A stretch of 64,000 nucleotides of DNA from positions 62,001-126,000 of the forward strand of contig NZ_JAMSLW010000005.1 of NCBI RefSeq assembly GCF_024643285.1, written 5' to 3'. Below, piece after piece: positions 8,297 to 18,008 of this stretch. How positions within the stretch are numbered: position 1 is the stretch's first letter; each line of letters opens with the position of its first letter. This stretch comes from Parapedobacter lycopersici (GTDB lineage Bacteria; Bacteroidota; Bacteroidia; Sphingobacteriales; Sphingobacteriaceae). Made by a program: the position numbers and the translations under genes. The notes beneath the pieces were generated by a model. The model saw only the letters and a list, made by a program, of their open reading frames with translations, did not search any database and was not told where the DNA came from.

Positions 8297-8887
8297 TTAT
8301 TCTTCATCTTTATCCTTCTTGGGCGTTTCTTCCGTTTCTGTGGATTCCGCTTGTTCAGCTGCCGCTTCCGCTACAGGAGCCGCTGCTTCCGGTACTTCTG
8401 CTACAGGAGCTTCCTCAGCTGCTGCAACGTTCGTTTCCACTTCAGCCTGTGCTGCGGCCGGTTTCTTTTTACCTCCGCGTCGTCGGGTACCCTTCCGATC
8501 AGCAGTTTCTCCGCCTTTCTTGTAAACCTCATTATAGTCAACCAGCTCGATAAACGCCATTTCCGCGTTATCACCTAACCGGTTTTCCAGTTTAATAATC
8601 CGGGTATATCCTCCTGGACGATCCGCCACTTTTTCTGAAATTTCACGGAACAGAATCGTAATGGCATCCTTGTCCTGCAAGTAGCTGAATACCGTACGCC
8701 GCGAATGCGTCGTATCATTTTTCGATTTCGTAATCAGGGGTTCTACATATTTACGCAGGGCCTTCGCCTTTGCCAATGTAGTGGTAATGCGCTTGTGCTT
8801 AATCAGCGATGTAGCCATGTTTGCCAACATCGCATTACGATGACTTGCTGTGCGGCCTAAATGGTTGAATTTTTTTCCGTGTCTCAT
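8297..8887 (-). CDS. rplQ: 50S ribosomal protein L17 with long acidic C-terminal tail
   Basis: The first 120 or so residues are ordinary L17 ([24 protein letters not shown]), a protein near the peptide exit tunnel. The following 75 residues are a lysine-rich link and then an Ala/Glu/Val-rich, strongly acidic, probably disordered tail ending in KKDKDEE. Many bacterial L17 proteins are only about 120-130 residues; extended forms are common in Bacteroidota. It is the last gene of the operon, after rpoA, and is followed by the terminator at 8237-8272. Confidence 0.96.
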   Translation of the reverse strand: MRHGKKFNHLGRTASHRNAMLANMATSLIKHKRITTTLAKAKALRKYVEPLITKSKNDTTHSRRTVFSYLQDKDAITILFREISEKVADRPGGYTRIIKLENRLGDNAEMAFIELVDYNEVYKKGGETADRKGTRRRGGKKKPAAAQAEVETNVAAAEEAPVAEVPEAAAPVAEAAAEQAESTETEETPKKDKDEE

Positions 8888-8905
8888 TGTACTTTGTTAA
8901 TTTGT

Positions 8906-8941
8906 GCATACCGTCCCCGATACAATCGGAGGGAATTATGC
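8906..8941 (-). other. Stem-loop in the rpoA-rplQ spacer
   Basis: GCATA and TATGC enclose an inner CCGAT-TGT-ATCGG hairpin. There is no T-tract on the minus strand, so it is unlikely to terminate. It may be an RNA processing or stabilising element in the 95-nt gap. Confidence 0.45.
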
Positions 8942-8982
8942 AACAGGTCGCTAAATATTGTGCCACCTGGGTGGCGTTGTTA

Positions 8983-9975
8983 TTATTCTTCGTCGAGTTT
9001 GTATTTGCCCAGGTTCATACCAAAAGACAATCCCTTTGACTTCACCAATTCCTGGATTTCACTCAATGATTTTTTACCGAAGTTCCTAAACTTCAACATG
9101 TCTGCCACATCATACGTTACCAGCTCAGCCAGCGTGCGGATATCCGCAGCTTTCAGGCAGTTCAGTGCGCGTACCGACAGGTCTAAGTCGACCAGCTCCG
9201 TTTTGAGGATTTTACGCATGTGCAGAATCTCTTCGTCCACTACCTTCGTCTCCTCTTTCGCCTGCGATTCAAGCAGCATGTTTTCATCCGAGAACAGCAT
9301 GAAATGCTGGATCAGGATTCGCGCGGCATCTTTCAATGCATCTTCCGGATGAATAGAGCCATCCGTAGTGATATCCAGCAAAAGCTTCTCATAGTCGGTC
9401 TTTTGCTCAACCCGGAAATTCTCGATGGTATATTTTACGTTCTTGATCGGGGTAAAGATAGAGTCTACTGCAATCAGTCCCACCGGGCCGTCCGCCACCT
9501 TATTTTCCTCGGCATTAATATAGCCGCGTCCTTTGGCAACGTTGATCTCAACTTCAAGGGTAACCGAATTCTCCAGATTACAGATAACCAGGTCTGGATT
9601 CAGCACCGTGAAATTGGTGGAGAAGTTGGTAATATCACCGGCGCTCAATTGGGTCTGTCCATTGATTACCATGAAAATTTTCTCCGAATCACCCAATTCA
9701 CCGGTTTTCTTGAACCGTACCTGTTTCAGGTTAAGGATGATCTCCGTAACGTCTTCCACCACACCCTTAATCGTCGAGAACTCATGCGATACTCCCGAAA
9801 AACGAATCGACGTAATTGCATATCCTTCCAACGAGGACAATAAAATACGGCGTAAAGCATTACCAATGGTCACACCGAAACCCGGTTCCAATGGCCGAAA
9901 CTCAAACGTGCCATCAAAGTCCGTGGACTTCTGCATGATAACTTTATCGGGTCTTTGAAATGCTAAGATTGCCAT
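8983..9975 (-). CDS. rpoA: DNA-directed RNA polymerase subunit alpha
   Basis: A 330-residue alpha subunit. The N-terminal dimerisation domain contains [18 protein letters not shown] at about 37-54. The C-terminal domain has the helix-hairpin-helix signature [20 protein letters not shown] and [11 protein letters not shown], which contacts DNA and regulators. It sits between rpsD and rplQ, the standard order, and nucleates assembly of the core enzyme. Length is typical. Confidence 0.97.
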   Translation of the reverse strand: MAILAFQRPDKVIMQKSTDFDGTFEFRPLEPGFGVTIGNALRRILLSSLEGYAITSIRFSGVSHEFSTIKGVVEDVTEIILNLKQVRFKKTGELGDSEKIFMVINGQTQLSAGDITNFSTNFTVLNPDLVICNLENSVTLEVEINVAKGRGYINAEENKVADGPVGLIAVDSIFTPIKNVKYTIENFRVEQKTDYEKLLLDITTDGSIHPEDALKDAARILIQHFMLFSDENMLLESQAKEETKVVDEEILHMRKILKTELVDLDLSVRALNCLKAADIRTLAELVTYDVADMLKFRNFGKKSLSEIQELVKSKGLSFGMNLGKYKLDEE

Positions 9976-10028
9976 TATTTCTTCTTAAGTTGTTTACACT
10001 AAAACTAAAAACTAATTGTTATACACGA

Positions 10029-10064
10029 GGAAAAGCACCTGATCATACCGACGTGTGCTATTCC
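10029..10064 (-). other. Stem-loop in the rpsD-rpoA spacer
   Basis: GGAA-A-AGCAC pairs with GTGCT-A-TTCC across a 16-base loop. No T-tract follows on the coding strand. It is one of several hairpins in the larger gaps of this operon. Confidence 0.35.
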
Positions 10065-10074
10065 CCTGCATTAC

Positions 10075-10683
10075 TTATTTCGAATACAATTCGACAATTA
10101 AGTTTTCTTTTATATTCTCGGGGATCTCCGAACGCTCCGGGTAATTCAGGAATTTTCCGCTCAATTCATTGGCATCCCATTCCAGCCAGCTGAATTTATT
10201 GATTTTCCTTCCGGCTACCGCGTTGGTGATTGCTTCCAGTGACTTAGAACGTTCGCGTACCGTTACCACATCGCCGGGGCGAAGGCTGTAAGACGGGATA
10301 TTAACCACTTCACCATTTACGGTGATGTGTTTGTGTCCGACCAGCTGGCGTGCTGCCGAACGGGTGGGGGCAATGCCCAAACGGTATACGGTATTATCCA
10401 ACCGTGCTTCCAGTAATTTCAGGAAAACCTCACCGGTGATACCTTGCTTGGAAGAAGCTTTCGCGAACAGATTGGCAAACTGGCGTTCAAGTACGCCATA
10501 CGTATATTTCGCCTTTTGCTTTTCCAGCAACTGGACGGCATATTCCGATTGTTTACCCCGGCGGCGCGAAGCACCGTGTTGTCCCGGAGGATAGTTTTTA
10601 CGTTCTAATGCTTTATCAGGTCCGAAAATAGGTTCCCTGAACTTACGTGCGATTTTGGACTTTGGTCCTGTATATCTGGCCAT
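10075..10683 (-). CDS. rpsD: 30S ribosomal protein S4
   Basis: A 202-residue protein beginning [18 protein letters not shown], as in Bacteroidota S4. The S4 RNA-binding domain is visible as [20 protein letters not shown] and [17 protein letters not shown] around residues 95-145. It binds 16S rRNA early in 30S assembly and in other bacteria represses its own operon. It sits between rpsK and rpoA in the usual alpha-operon order. Length is typical and there are no zinc cysteines at the N-terminus. Confidence 0.97.
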   Translation of the reverse strand: MARYTGPKSKIARKFREPIFGPDKALERKNYPPGQHGASRRRGKQSEYAVQLLEKQKAKYTYGVLERQFANLFAKASSKQGITGEVFLKLLEARLDNTVYRLGIAPTRSAARQLVGHKHITVNGEVVNIPSYSLRPGDVVTVRERSKSLEAITNAVAGRKINKFSWLEWDANELSGKFLNYPERSEIPENIKENLIVELYSK

Positions 10684-10759
10684 ATTACCGTTGGATTTAA
10701 AGTATCATGCAGCCTGTAGCTGATGAATCTTAGCTTTAAAAAATATATTACTTGTTTGT

Positions 10760-11149
10760 TTATACCCTTCTGCGTTTCGGAGGGCGGCATCCGTTATGCG
10801 GAAGCGGGGTGATGTCCTTAATGGTAGTCACCTCAATTCCTGAGCTTTGCAGCGTACGGATAGCAGATTCACGTCCGGCTCCCGGACCTTTTACAAACAC
10901 CTCTACCTTACGCAGGCCCAGGTCATGTGCAACCTTACCGCAATCCGAAGCCGCTTGAGAAGCTGCATACGGAGTGTTTTTCTTAGAACCCCGGAAACCC
11001 ATTTTACCGGCACTTGACCATGAGATGGTCTGTCCCTGGCTATTGGTAAGGGTGATGATGATATTATTAAACGTAGCATTAATGTGGGCCTCGCCAACCG
11101 GCTCAATCGCCACAACACGCTTCTTGCTTACTTTTTTACTCTTCGCCAT
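10760..11149 (-). CDS. rpsK: 30S ribosomal protein S11
   Basis: A 129-residue protein with the S11 signatures [20 protein letters not shown] and [18 protein letters not shown], ending [12 protein letters not shown]. It forms part of the 30S platform near the mRNA exit. I take ATG at 11149 ([10 protein letters not shown]), which matches family starts; an ATG three codons upstream is also in frame. It follows rpsM after 12 bases. Confidence 0.96.
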   Translation of the reverse strand: MAKSKKVSKKRVVAIEPVGEAHINATFNNIIITLTNSQGQTISWSSAGKMGFRGSKKNTPYAASQAASDCGKVAHDLGLRKVEVFVKGPGAGRESAIRTLQSSGIEVTTIKDITPLPHNGCRPPKRRRV

Positions 11150-11161
11150 TGTATTCAATTA

Positions 11162-11539
11162 TTATTTGGTCGCTTTCTTCTTGTTTGCAACGGTCTTACG
11201 TTTTCCTTTGCGTGTACGCGAGTTGTTCTTCGTCCGCTGTCCCCGAACAGGCAGGTGCTTACGATGACGGAGGCCACGATAGCAGCCGATATCCATCAGA
11301 CGTTTGATATTCAATTGAACCTCAGAGCGAAGCGCTCCTTCGACTTTGATCTCTTCGTTAATGATATTACGGATAGCCGAAAGCTGTTCGTCATCCCATT
11401 CCTGTACCTTCACATCGTAGTCGATGCCGGCTTTGTTCAAAATACGTTGGGCGGTTGAACGGCCAATTCCGTAAATATACGTGAGGCCAATTTCCCCTCT
11501 CTTGTTTTTAGGTAAATCTATACCCGCGATCCTTGCCAT
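11162..11539 (-). CDS. rpsM: 30S ribosomal protein S13
   Basis: A 125-residue protein starting [26 protein letters not shown], with the helix-two-turn-helix region and the C-terminal [24 protein letters not shown] stretch that reaches the P-site tRNA. It sits in the head of the 30S subunit and forms bridges to the 50S. It lies directly between rpmJ and rpsK. Length is typical. Confidence 0.97.
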   Translation of the reverse strand: MARIAGIDLPKNKRGEIGLTYIYGIGRSTAQRILNKAGIDYDVKVQEWDDEQLSAIRNIINEEIKVEGALRSEVQLNIKRLMDIGCYRGLRHRKHLPVRGQRTKNNSRTRKGKRKTVANKKKATK

Positions 11540-11567
11540 ATATTTCTTAAGCGATTATTATTGTTAA

Positions 11568-11684
11568 TTAACCCTGGCGTTGTTTAAACTTCGGGTTCTT
11601 CTTATTGATTACAAATACTTTGCCTTTGCGACGGATGATCTTGCAATCCGCGCTGCGTTTTTTTATGGATGCTCTGACTTTCAT
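11568..11684 (-). CDS. rpmJ: 50S ribosomal protein L36
   Basis: A 38-residue gene in the gap between infA and rpsM. Translation from ATG 11684 begins [21 protein letters not shown] and ends [12 protein letters not shown] before TAA at 11568. Only one cysteine remains (Cys14) of the usual zinc set, so this is the zinc-free type expected in Bacteroidota. Position infA-rpmJ-rpsM is canonical. Confidence 0.95.
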   Translation of the reverse strand: MKVRASIKKRSADCKIIRRKGKVFVINKKNPKFKQRQG

Positions 11685-11717
11685 GATCGTTTATTATTTC
11701 ATATCAAACGCCACTTT

Positions 11718-11936
11718 TTATTTGTAGCGATATGTAATTCTTCCTTTTGTCAAATCGTAAGGCGACATCTCCAGCTTAACCCGGTCGCCCGGTAAAATTT
11801 TGATGTAATGCATGCGCATTTTACCCGATATATGGGCGATGATTTCATGTCCGTTTTCCAATTCTACACGAAACATCGCATTGGAAAGCGCTTCTTTGAT
11901 AACTCCGTCTTGCTCAATCGAGGATTGTTTCGCCAT
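11718..11936 (-). CDS. infA: Translation initiation factor IF-1
   Basis: A 72-residue single OB-fold protein, [22 protein letters not shown], with [24 protein letters not shown] in the middle. It occupies the A site of the 30S subunit during initiation together with IF-2 and IF-3. Position between map and rpmJ is standard. Length is exactly that of the family. Confidence 0.97.
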   Translation of the reverse strand: MAKQSSIEQDGVIKEALSNAMFRVELENGHEIIAHISGKMRMHYIKILPGDRVKLEMSPYDLTKGRITYRYK

Positions 11937-12008
11937 ATAGTCTTGATTATTATCTGATTATACCCCCGCACAAACAGGGATGCAAAGATAAGCAAAAAAA
12001 ACGCAATG

Positions 12009-12794
12009 TCAATTGTTTTTACTCAAAACTTCTTCAATATAAGCAAAAGTGGTGAGGACATCCGGCTCTCCCTTCTTTATCGCCACCATATGTTCAAAGT
12101 GCGCGGAAGGCTTGCCGTCCGCTGTACTCACCGTCCATCCATCGTCCCAGAACTTCACGGCCGCTTTTCCGAGGTTAATCATCGGCTCAATACAGATGAC
12201 CAGTCCCTCCTCCAGCTTAACACCCGATCCCCTTTTACCGTAATTGGGTACCTCAGGTTTTTCATGCAACTTATAGCCTACCCCGTGTCCGACCAGTTCA
12301 CGGACAATCCCGTAACCATACTGGCCCACATGCTCCTGAACAGTGTAAGCGATATCGCCAACCCGTTTTCCGGTTACGGCCTGTTTAGTAGCCAGGTTGA
12401 GCGATTCCAGTGTTACGCGAAGCAGCTGGCTGACCTCGTCACTCACTTCCCCCACCGCAAACGTATAAGCGGAATCGCTGATGTAATTATTCAGCTCCAC
12501 CCCACCATCTACCGATACGATATCGCCGTCACGTAACTCATAGTCTCCCGGAATGCCGTGTACTACCTGATCGTTGACCGATATACAAAGCGAATTAGGG
12601 AATCCCTGGTAATTCAGAAATGCTGGCCGGCCGCCGTGATCGTGAATGTAATCGTAAGCGAGTTTATCCAGCGATCCGGTGGTAATACCGGGCCTGATTT
12701 CCTTTGCTATTTCACCAAGCAGTTGGGAAAGTACGGTAGCCGCCTTACGCAACTGCTCAATATCTTCAGCCGATTTGTAGTAAACTTTAGACAT
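12009..12794 (-). CDS. map: Methionine aminopeptidase, type I
   Basis: A 261-residue metallopeptidase that removes the initiator methionine. Metal ligands can be placed in VDGGVELNNYISDSAYTF (two aspartates), in VGHGVGYKLHEKPEVPNYG (histidine) and in CIEPMINLG (glutamate), with a final glutamate near the C-terminus. No N-terminal extension is present, which defines type I. It starts nine bases after secY, the usual arrangement in this operon. Confidence 0.96.
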   Translation of the reverse strand: MSKVYYKSAEDIEQLRKAATVLSQLLGEIAKEIRPGITTGSLDKLAYDYIHDHGGRPAFLNYQGFPNSLCISVNDQVVHGIPGDYELRDGDIVSVDGGVELNNYISDSAYTFAVGEVSDEVSQLLRVTLESLNLATKQAVTGKRVGDIAYTVQEHVGQYGYGIVRELVGHGVGYKLHEKPEVPNYGKRGSGVKLEEGLVICIEPMINLGKAAVKFWDDGWTVSTADGKPSAHFEHMVAIKKGEPDVLTTFAYIEEVLSKNN

Positions 12795-12802
12795 GCTAAA
12801 GG

Positions 12803-14140
12803 CTATATCACCGACTGTGTCGGTCCGGAAGCCACAGCGGATGTACGTCCCTTAATCCGGCCTGTCTTCATCAGTCCGTCGTAATGACGCATCAGCAGGT
12901 GGCTTTCGATCTGCTGCAGTGTATCCAATACCACACCCACCAGGATCAACAGGGATGTACCGCCGTAAAAATGTGCAAACTGCTGGTTAACACCAAAAAG
13001 ACTTGCAATAGCGGGTAATATCGCAATGATCGCCAAAAAGATGGCGCCGGGCAGGGTAATCTTCGAAATTACACTGTCAATGAAATAGTTCGTTGCATGT
13101 CCCGGTTTTATACCCGGAATAAAACCACCGTTTTTCTTCATGTCTTCCGACATCTGCTGCGGATTAACCATGATTGCCGTATAAAAAAACGTAAAGGCAA
13201 TGATTAAAAAGGCAAATGTCACATTATAAGCCACGGAGGTATAGTTGCTCAGCGAAGTCAGGAATGACGACTGCAGGTCAGGGAAAAACTGGCTCAGGCT
13301 CATCGGCACAAACATAATTGCCTGGGCAAAAATGATCGGCATTACCCCGGCAGCGTTTACCTTCAGGGGGATATACTGCCGCACTCCGCCATATTGCTTA
13401 TTTCCCACGATTTTCTTTGCGTACTGAACCGGTATTTTGCGCACACCCTGTACGATCAATATGGTAAAGATCACCACAAAGAACAACGCAACAAACTCCA
13501 ATAGCAGGGGAATAGGTCCACCGCCACCGGTGCTCATCCGGGAAAACCATTCCGCGGTAATCCCGCTCGGAAGCTGTGCAATAATCCCCACCATGATAAT
13601 CAGCGAGATTCCGTTTCCAATTCCCTTATCGGTGATTTTCTCACCCAGCCACATCACAAACAACGTTCCGGCCGTCAGTACAAACGCTGACAGGATCGTA
13701 AACATCGGGTCGCCGATCATCTTCGCTGCGTCGTCTATCTGCGTACGCACGTAGGCGATGGATTGTACCAGCGTAATCGCCAGTGTCAGGTAACGCGTGA
13801 TCTGCGTCATCTTCTTCCGGCCGCTTTCACCCTCCTTCTGCAATTTCTGGAAATACGGTACCGCAATGCCCAGCAGCTGGACAACGATAGACGCCGAGAT
13901 ATAAGGCATTACCCCCAGCGCAAAGATGGCCGAACGGGAAAATGACCCACCGGCAAACATGTCCAGCAGCCCAAGCAGGCCTTCCTTAGCTTCCGTTTTC
14001 AGCGCATCCGGGTTAACGCCCGGCAATACAATATGACAACCGATACGGTATATCAGAAGAAATAAGAGCGTATTCAGGATACGCGTTCTTAAATCATCAA
14101 TTTTCCAAATATTGGTTAAGGTTGTGATTAGCTTCTTCAT
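12803..14140 (-). CDS. secY: Protein translocase channel subunit SecY
   Basis: A 445-residue integral membrane protein with about ten transmembrane segments. The beginning NIWKIDDLRTRILNTLLFLLIYRIGCHIVLPGV and the plug-region stretch MFAGGSFSRSAIFALGVMPYISASIVVQL are characteristic. It forms the channel for Sec-dependent export, including the many signal-peptide proteins encoded further right. It starts three bases after rplO. Confidence 0.97.
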   Translation of the reverse strand: MKKLITTLTNIWKIDDLRTRILNTLLFLLIYRIGCHIVLPGVNPDALKTEAKEGLLGLLDMFAGGSFSRSAIFALGVMPYISASIVVQLLGIAVPYFQKLQKEGESGRKKMTQITRYLTLAITLVQSIAYVRTQIDDAAKMIGDPMFTILSAFVLTAGTLFVMWLGEKITDKGIGNGISLIIMVGIIAQLPSGITAEWFSRMSTGGGGPIPLLLEFVALFFVVIFTILIVQGVRKIPVQYAKKIVGNKQYGGVRQYIPLKVNAAGVMPIIFAQAIMFVPMSLSQFFPDLQSSFLTSLSNYTSVAYNVTFAFLIIAFTFFYTAIMVNPQQMSEDMKKNGGFIPGIKPGHATNYFIDSVISKITLPGAIFLAIIAILPAIASLFGVNQQFAHFYGGTSLLILVGVVLDTLQQIESHLLMRHYDGLMKTGRIKGRTSAVASGPTQSVI

Positions 14141-14143
14141 GTA

Positions 14144-14590
14144 TTAAAGTTTTACAATCGAGCCCCCTGCTGCTTCAATCGCTTGTTGCGCAGTGGCAGA
14201 AAATGCATGCGCGGTCACTTCAACTTTTGATTTCAATTCGCCCCGTCCCAGAATCTTCACCACATCATTCTTAGAAACCAAACCATGTGATTTGAAGGTG
14301 TCGAAATCGATGGAAGTCAGGTTATACTTTTCCACCAGGCTCTGCAATACGTCGAGGTTAACACCCACGTATTCCACCCGGTTCGGGTTCTTAAATCCGT
14401 ACTTCGGCAAGCGGCGCTGCAGGGGCATCTGGCCACCTTCAAAACCGATCTTGGTGCTGTTACCGGAACGGGAGCCCGCTCCTTTGTGTCCGCGGGTAGA
14501 TGTACCACCGCGGCCTGACCCTGTACCACGGCCAATACGCTTTTTGTTCTTTACCGATCCTTCTGCGGGTTTTAGATTACTTAAGTTCAT
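14144..14590 (-). CDS. rplO: 50S ribosomal protein L15
   Basis: A 148-residue protein starting MNLSNLKPAEGSVKNKKRIGRG. The Gly/Arg-rich N-terminal extension GRGTGSGRGGTSTRGHKGAGSR inserts into 23S rRNA, followed by the globular domain GFEGGQMPLQRRLPKYGFKN. Length is typical. It lies between rpmD and secY. Confidence 0.97.
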   Translation of the reverse strand: MNLSNLKPAEGSVKNKKRIGRGTGSGRGGTSTRGHKGAGSRSGNSTKIGFEGGQMPLQRRLPKYGFKNPNRVEYVGVNLDVLQSLVEKYNLTSIDFDTFKSHGLVSKNDVVKILGRGELKSKVEVTAHAFSATAQQAIEAAGGSIVKL

Positions 14591-14654
14591 CTTTACAATT
14601 CACGTTGTGCTGCATCTTCGCTTTCACTATACAGATGCAGCGATTAATGGTTAA

Positions 14655-14688
14655 CACCGAGAAAAGAGGGAATCTCTTTTCTCGTGTG
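14655..14688 (-). other. Perfect 11-bp stem-loop in the rpmD-rplO spacer
   Basis: CGAGAAAAGAG (14658-14668) pairs with CTCTTTTCTCG (14674-14684) around five bases, and CAC/GTG can extend it over one bulged base. It is the most stable-looking of the internal hairpins but has no T-tract on the minus strand. It may stabilise or punctuate the mRNA just before rplO-secY. Confidence 0.5.
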
Positions 14689-14694
14689 CCGGTT

Positions 14695-14874
14695 TTATAC
14701 TTGCTCTACGGCTACCAGGTGATTTACCTTACGTACCATACCGATAATGGATGGTGTAGCCTCCACTTCCACACTGTGGTTGATTTTGCGCAACCCCAGG
14801 GCTTTGATGGTTCTTTTTTGGCGTTCACTACGATCGATGACGCTCTTAATCTGGGTGATCTTGATTTTTGCCAT
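14695..14874 (-). CDS. rpmD: 50S ribosomal protein L30
   Basis: A short gene of 59 codons between rpsE and rplO. Translation from ATG 14874 reads MAKIKITQIKSVIDRSERQK, then TIKALGLRKINHSVEVEATP and ends VNHLVAVEQV before TAA at 14695. These match the L30 fold and its usual length. Its position rpsE-rpmD-rplO is canonical. Confidence 0.95.
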   Translation of the reverse strand: MAKIKITQIKSVIDRSERQKRTIKALGLRKINHSVEVEATPSIIGMVRKVNHLVAVEQV

Positions 14875-14879
14875 GATGC

Positions 14880-15398
14880 TTATCCGTTAAATACCTTATT
14901 TAAATCAACACCGCGCTGTTGGGCTACGGTACGCGCATCGCGCATTTTCAGCAACGCATCGATGGTTGCCTTAACTACGTTGTGCGGGTTGGACGATCCC
15001 AGCGATTTTGCCAATACGTCGGTTACCCCGGCACTTTCCAATACGGCACGCATTGCACCGCCGGCCAGTACACCCGTACCGTGAACCGCTGGTTTGATCA
15101 GCACATTGCCTCCGGCGTATTTTCCGCGTTGCTCATGTGGTACGGTTCCCTTGATAATGGGCACCTTAATCAGGTTCTTCTTCGCATCGTCTATGCCTTT
15201 CGTGATGGCTTCCGTCACCTCTTTGGCCTTTCCCAGTCCGTATCCTACCACACCCTGCTCATCACCTACAACCACGATAGCCGAAAAACTGAACGTCCGG
15301 CCGCCTTTGGTTACCTTCGCCACACGCTGGATGCTTACTAAGCGATCTTTTAATTCGATCTCGCTCGATTTTACTCGTTTTATATTGCTTAATGACAT
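14880..15398 (-). CDS. rpsE: 30S ribosomal protein S5
   Basis: A 172-residue protein. [20 protein letters not shown] starts the double-stranded RNA-binding domain, and [19 protein letters not shown] with [18 protein letters not shown] forms the second domain. S5 contributes to decoding fidelity. I prefer ATG 15398 ([10 protein letters not shown]) because the longer frame to 15440 overlaps rplR. The gap to rplR is ten bases. Confidence 0.96.
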   Translation of the reverse strand: MSLSNIKRVKSSEIELKDRLVSIQRVAKVTKGGRTFSFSAIVVVGDEQGVVGYGLGKAKEVTEAITKGIDDAKKNLIKVPIIKGTVPHEQRGKYAGGNVLIKPAVHGTGVLAGGAMRAVLESAGVTDVLAKSLGSSNPHNVVKATIDALLKMRDARTVAQQRGVDLNKVFNG

Positions 15399-15408
15399 TT
15401 CCTGATGA

Positions 15409-15762
15409 TTAAAAATCCAAACCGGCTTCGCGGGCGCCATCTGCCAGTGATTTCACACGGCCGTGATACAAGTACCCATTACGGTCAAAAACTACTTTAC
15501 TGATTCCTGCTGCGATTGCCTTCTCTCCGATCAACTTACCAACTGCCTTGGATTGCTCCACCTTGTTGCCTGTAGTCGAAAAATCCTTTGCCAGGGATGA
15601 AGCCGACACCAGGGTTACTCCGCTGATGTCATCAATCACCTGTGCATAGATTCCTTTATTGCTCCGGTATACCGATAAGCGTGGGCGTTCAGCAGACCCG
15701 GCAAGGCGCTTCCGGATGCCTTTTTTGATTCGCTCCCTACGCGATAATTTTTTTCCTGCCAT
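15409..15762 (-). CDS. rplR: 50S ribosomal protein L18
   Basis: A 117-residue 5S rRNA-binding protein starting [20 protein letters not shown], with [20 protein letters not shown] and the C-terminal [23 protein letters not shown] block. Together with L5 it anchors 5S rRNA in the central protuberance. Order rplF-rplR-rpsE is standard. Confidence 0.97.
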   Translation of the reverse strand: MAGKKLSRRERIKKGIRKRLAGSAERPRLSVYRSNKGIYAQVIDDISGVTLVSASSLAKDFSTTGNKVEQSKAVGKLIGEKAIAAGISKVVFDRNGYLYHGRVKSLADGAREAGLDF

Positions 15763-15770
15763 GACAATTA

Positions 15771-16328
15771 CTATTTTTTAGCTGCTGATTTACCTGCTTT
15801 ACGACGCAGCTGCTCACCAGCAAATTTAATACCTTTTCCTTTATATGGTTCAGGCGCGCGCAATGAACGGATCTTTGCGGCCACTTGTCCCAACAACTGC
15901 TTGTCTATCGACTCCAACGTGATCGTCGGGTTTTTACCCTTTTCCGCTGTGGTTGATACTTTCACCTCTTTCGGGAGGATAAGTACCACCTGGTGTGAAA
16001 ATCCCAGCGTGAGATCCAGCGTGCTGCCCTGTGCAGAAGCCCGGTAACCTACACCCACCAATTCCTGGACAGTTTTGTATCCTTCGGTTACACCAACGAC
16101 CATATTATTCAGCAGTGAACGGTACAAGCCATGCAGTGCTTTATGTTTTTTCTGTTCGGTTGGGCGCTTGACCAACAGCTGGCCGTCTTCCTGTGTTACG
16201 GAAATGGCCACGTCCACCTGTTGTGTTAATTCGCCTTTCGGTCCTTTTACCGTTACCAGGTTCTTATCTGATACGGAAACCGTCACGCCTGCGGGTATCG
16301 TGATCGGTGCTTTTCCAATTCTTGACAT
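15771..16328 (-). CDS. rplF: 50S ribosomal protein L6
   Basis: A 185-residue protein of two similar RNA-binding domains. It starts [17 protein letters not shown], and the C-terminal signature [22 protein letters not shown] is the L6 motif. It sits near the GTPase-associated region. Length is typical and spacing to rplR is eight bases. Confidence 0.97.
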   Translation of the reverse strand: MSRIGKAPITIPAGVTVSVSDKNLVTVKGPKGELTQQVDVAISVTQEDGQLLVKRPTEQKKHKALHGLYRSLLNNMVVGVTEGYKTVQELVGVGYRASAQGSTLDLTLGFSHQVVLILPKEVKVSTTAEKGKNPTITLESIDKQLLGQVAAKIRSLRAPEPYKGKGIKFAGEQLRRKAGKSAAKK

Positions 16329-16346
16329 CTTACGTGCTCCTTCTGA

Positions 16347-16745
16347 TTAATATACGTAACATAAAACTTCACCACCCACATTCTGAAGACGTGCTTCTTT
16401 GTCTGTCATTACCCCTTTCGAGGTAGACAGGATGGCTATACCAAGCCCGTTCAGTACGCGCGGTATGTTGTCTACTCCTGCATATTTTCTCAGACCAGGC
16501 TTGCTCACACGTTTCAAGGTGCGGATAGCTGGAATCTTGCTGATCGGATGATACTTCAATGCAACTTTGATAGTGCCCTGCACGGTATCGTCGTCAAATT
16601 TATAATTTGCAATATAACCCTTATCGAAGAGCACCTTGGTGATCTCCTTTTTCAGGTTCGATGCAGGAATTTCAACAACCCTGTGGTTGGCCTTGATGGC
16701 ATTCCTTACTCGGGTAAGGTAATCCGCTATTGGATCTGTATTCAT
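16347..16745 (-). CDS. rpsH: 30S ribosomal protein S8
   Basis: A 132-residue protein starting [20 protein letters not shown] and ending with the conserved [27 protein letters not shown]8 binds 16S rRNA helix 21 and, in enterobacteria, represses the spc operon by binding its mRNA. An imperfect long stem-loop occupies the leader just upstream (16763-16806), which makes autogenous control conceivable here; this is inference. Confidence 0.97.
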   Translation of the reverse strand: MNTDPIADYLTRVRNAIKANHRVVEIPASNLKKEITKVLFDKGYIANYKFDDDTVQGTIKVALKYHPISKIPAIRTLKRVSKPGLRKYAGVDNIPRVLNGLGIAILSTSKGVMTDKEARLQNVGGEVLCYVY

Positions 16746-16762
16746 TTGTATGATTTAATTAT

Positions 16763-16806
16763 GATAACGGTATCCGCCGGCCACCGCGGCCATCGGACCT
16801 ATTATC
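16763..16806 (-). promoter_or_regulatory. Long imperfect stem-loop just upstream of rpsH
   Basis: Nested pairs GATAA/TTATC, GG/CC, TCCG/CGGA and GGCC/GGCC with small internal loops fill most of the 79-nt rpsN-rpsH spacer. No T-tract follows. Bulged helices of this sort are the kind of structure ribosomal protein S8 recognises, but no specific S8 core was identified. Confidence 0.4.
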
Positions 16807-16824
16807 GGTTAAAATGCAATTAAT

Positions 16825-17094
16825 TTACCAGGAAGCTTTCTTTACCCCCGGGATTTTGCCTGCCAGGGCCATTTCACGGAAAGTTACCCGCGAAATACCA
16901 AACTGGCGCATGTATCCTTTCGGCCGGCCGGTGAGCTTGCAACGGTTGTGCAGGCGTACAGGAGAGGCGTTCTTAGGCAACTTGTCCAGCGCCTCGTAAT
17001 CGCCTGCTGCTTTAAGTGCAGCCCGTTTTTCCGCATATTTCGCCACCAGTCTCGCGCGCTTTACTTCGCGCGCCTTGATTCCTTCTTTAGCCAT
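16825..17094 (-). CDS. rpsN: 30S ribosomal protein S14 (zinc-free type)
   Basis: An 89-residue protein, [20 protein letters not shown], with the conserved [20 protein letters not shown] segment. The CxxC pairs of the short zinc form are absent, and the length fits the longer form. Its start overlaps the rplE stop by eight bases, suggesting translational coupling. Confidence 0.96.
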   Translation of the reverse strand: MAKEGIKAREVKRARLVAKYAEKRAALKAAGDYEALDKLPKNASPVRLHNRCKLTGRPKGYMRQFGISRVTFREMALAGKIPGVKKASW

Positions 17095-17656
17095 TCGTAG
17101 TAGTATTTTGATTTTTAAATGGTAATCCGAATTGTTTCAACAGCTCCAACGCCTCTACGTCAGTCTCGGCACTGGTTACAAAGGTAATATCCATTCCCTG
17201 AATCTTGTTGATTTTATCAATATTGATTTCCGGGAAGATAATTTGTTCCGTGATACCCAGTGTATAGTTGCCGCGGCCGTCAAAACCTTTGTCGTTGATG
17301 CCGCGGAAATCGCGGATACGGGGCAGTGCCACCGCTACCAACCGGTCCAGAAACTCATACATTTTGGTGTCGCGGAGCGTCACCTGCACCCCGATCGGCA
17401 TTCCTTTACGGAGTTTGAAGTTAGACACGTCCTTTTTGGACCGCGTAGCAACTGCCTGCTGCCCAGTGATCAGTGTCATTTCGCCAATTGCGTTGTCAAT
17501 CAGTTTCTTGTCGGCAGTTGCCGCGCCAACTCCCTGGCTGATGGCAATCTTTTCCAACTTCGGAACCTGCATGACGCTTTTATATTGAAATTTCTCTTTT
17601 AGCGCCGTACGGATTTCTTCCTTATACTTTGTTTTCAGTCTTGGTATGTAAGTCAT
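17087..17656 (-). CDS. rplE: 50S ribosomal protein L5
   Basis: A 189-residue protein starting [20 protein letters not shown]. The conserved [25 protein letters not shown] and [21 protein letters not shown] blocks identify L5, which binds 5S rRNA and touches the P-site tRNA. It overlaps rplX by one base (TAATG) and rpsN by eight. Confidence 0.97.
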   Translation of the reverse strand: MTYIPRLKTKYKEEIRTALKEKFQYKSVMQVPKLEKIAISQGVGAATADKKLIDNAIGEMTLITGQQAVATRSKKDVSNFKLRKGMPIGVQVTLRDTKMYEFLDRLVAVALPRIRDFRGINDKGFDGRGNYTLGITEQIIFPEINIDKINKIQGMDITFVTSAETDVEALELLKQFGLPFKNQNTTTNG

Positions 17657-18006
17657 TAGTCGATCTCCTCCCCTGATTTTTTTGCAATGCGTACAACTTT
17701 CTTTTTGCCGTCTACTTCTTTTACCTTCCGTCCGATGCGGGTAGGCTTGCCCGACTTAGGGTCGAGAAAAGCCAGGTTGGAAATATGAATGGCCGCTTCT
17801 TTTTCAACGATACCGCCATTCGGGTTGGCCGCATTTGGCTTGGTGTGTTTCTTTACGATATTTACGCCTTCTACAATAGCCCTGTTCTCAGCTACCAGCA
17901 CCTGCAGTACCTTACCCTGAGCGCCTTTGGAATTACCGGAAATGACTGTCACCAAATCTCCCGTGCGGATCTTGATTTTATGCGTTGATGTTTTTGTCTG
18001 TCCCAT
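17656..18006 (-). CDS. rplX: 50S ribosomal protein L24
   Basis: A 116-residue protein with an N-terminal KOW motif ([22 protein letters not shown]) and [21 protein letters not shown] downstream. It initiates 50S assembly by binding the 5' end of 23S rRNA. Stop and next start overlap as TAATG with rplE. Confidence 0.97.
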   Translation of the reverse strand: MGQTKTSTHKIKIRTGDLVTVISGNSKGAQGKVLQVLVAENRAIVEGVNIVKKHTKPNAANPNGGIVEKEAAIHISNLAFLDPKSGKPTRIGRKVKEVDGKKKVVRIAKKSGEEID

Positions 18007-18008
18007 GA

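Noticed and set aside
11569-11795. Plus-strand frame at 11580-11795
   Set aside because: It is the antisense shadow of rpmJ and infA.
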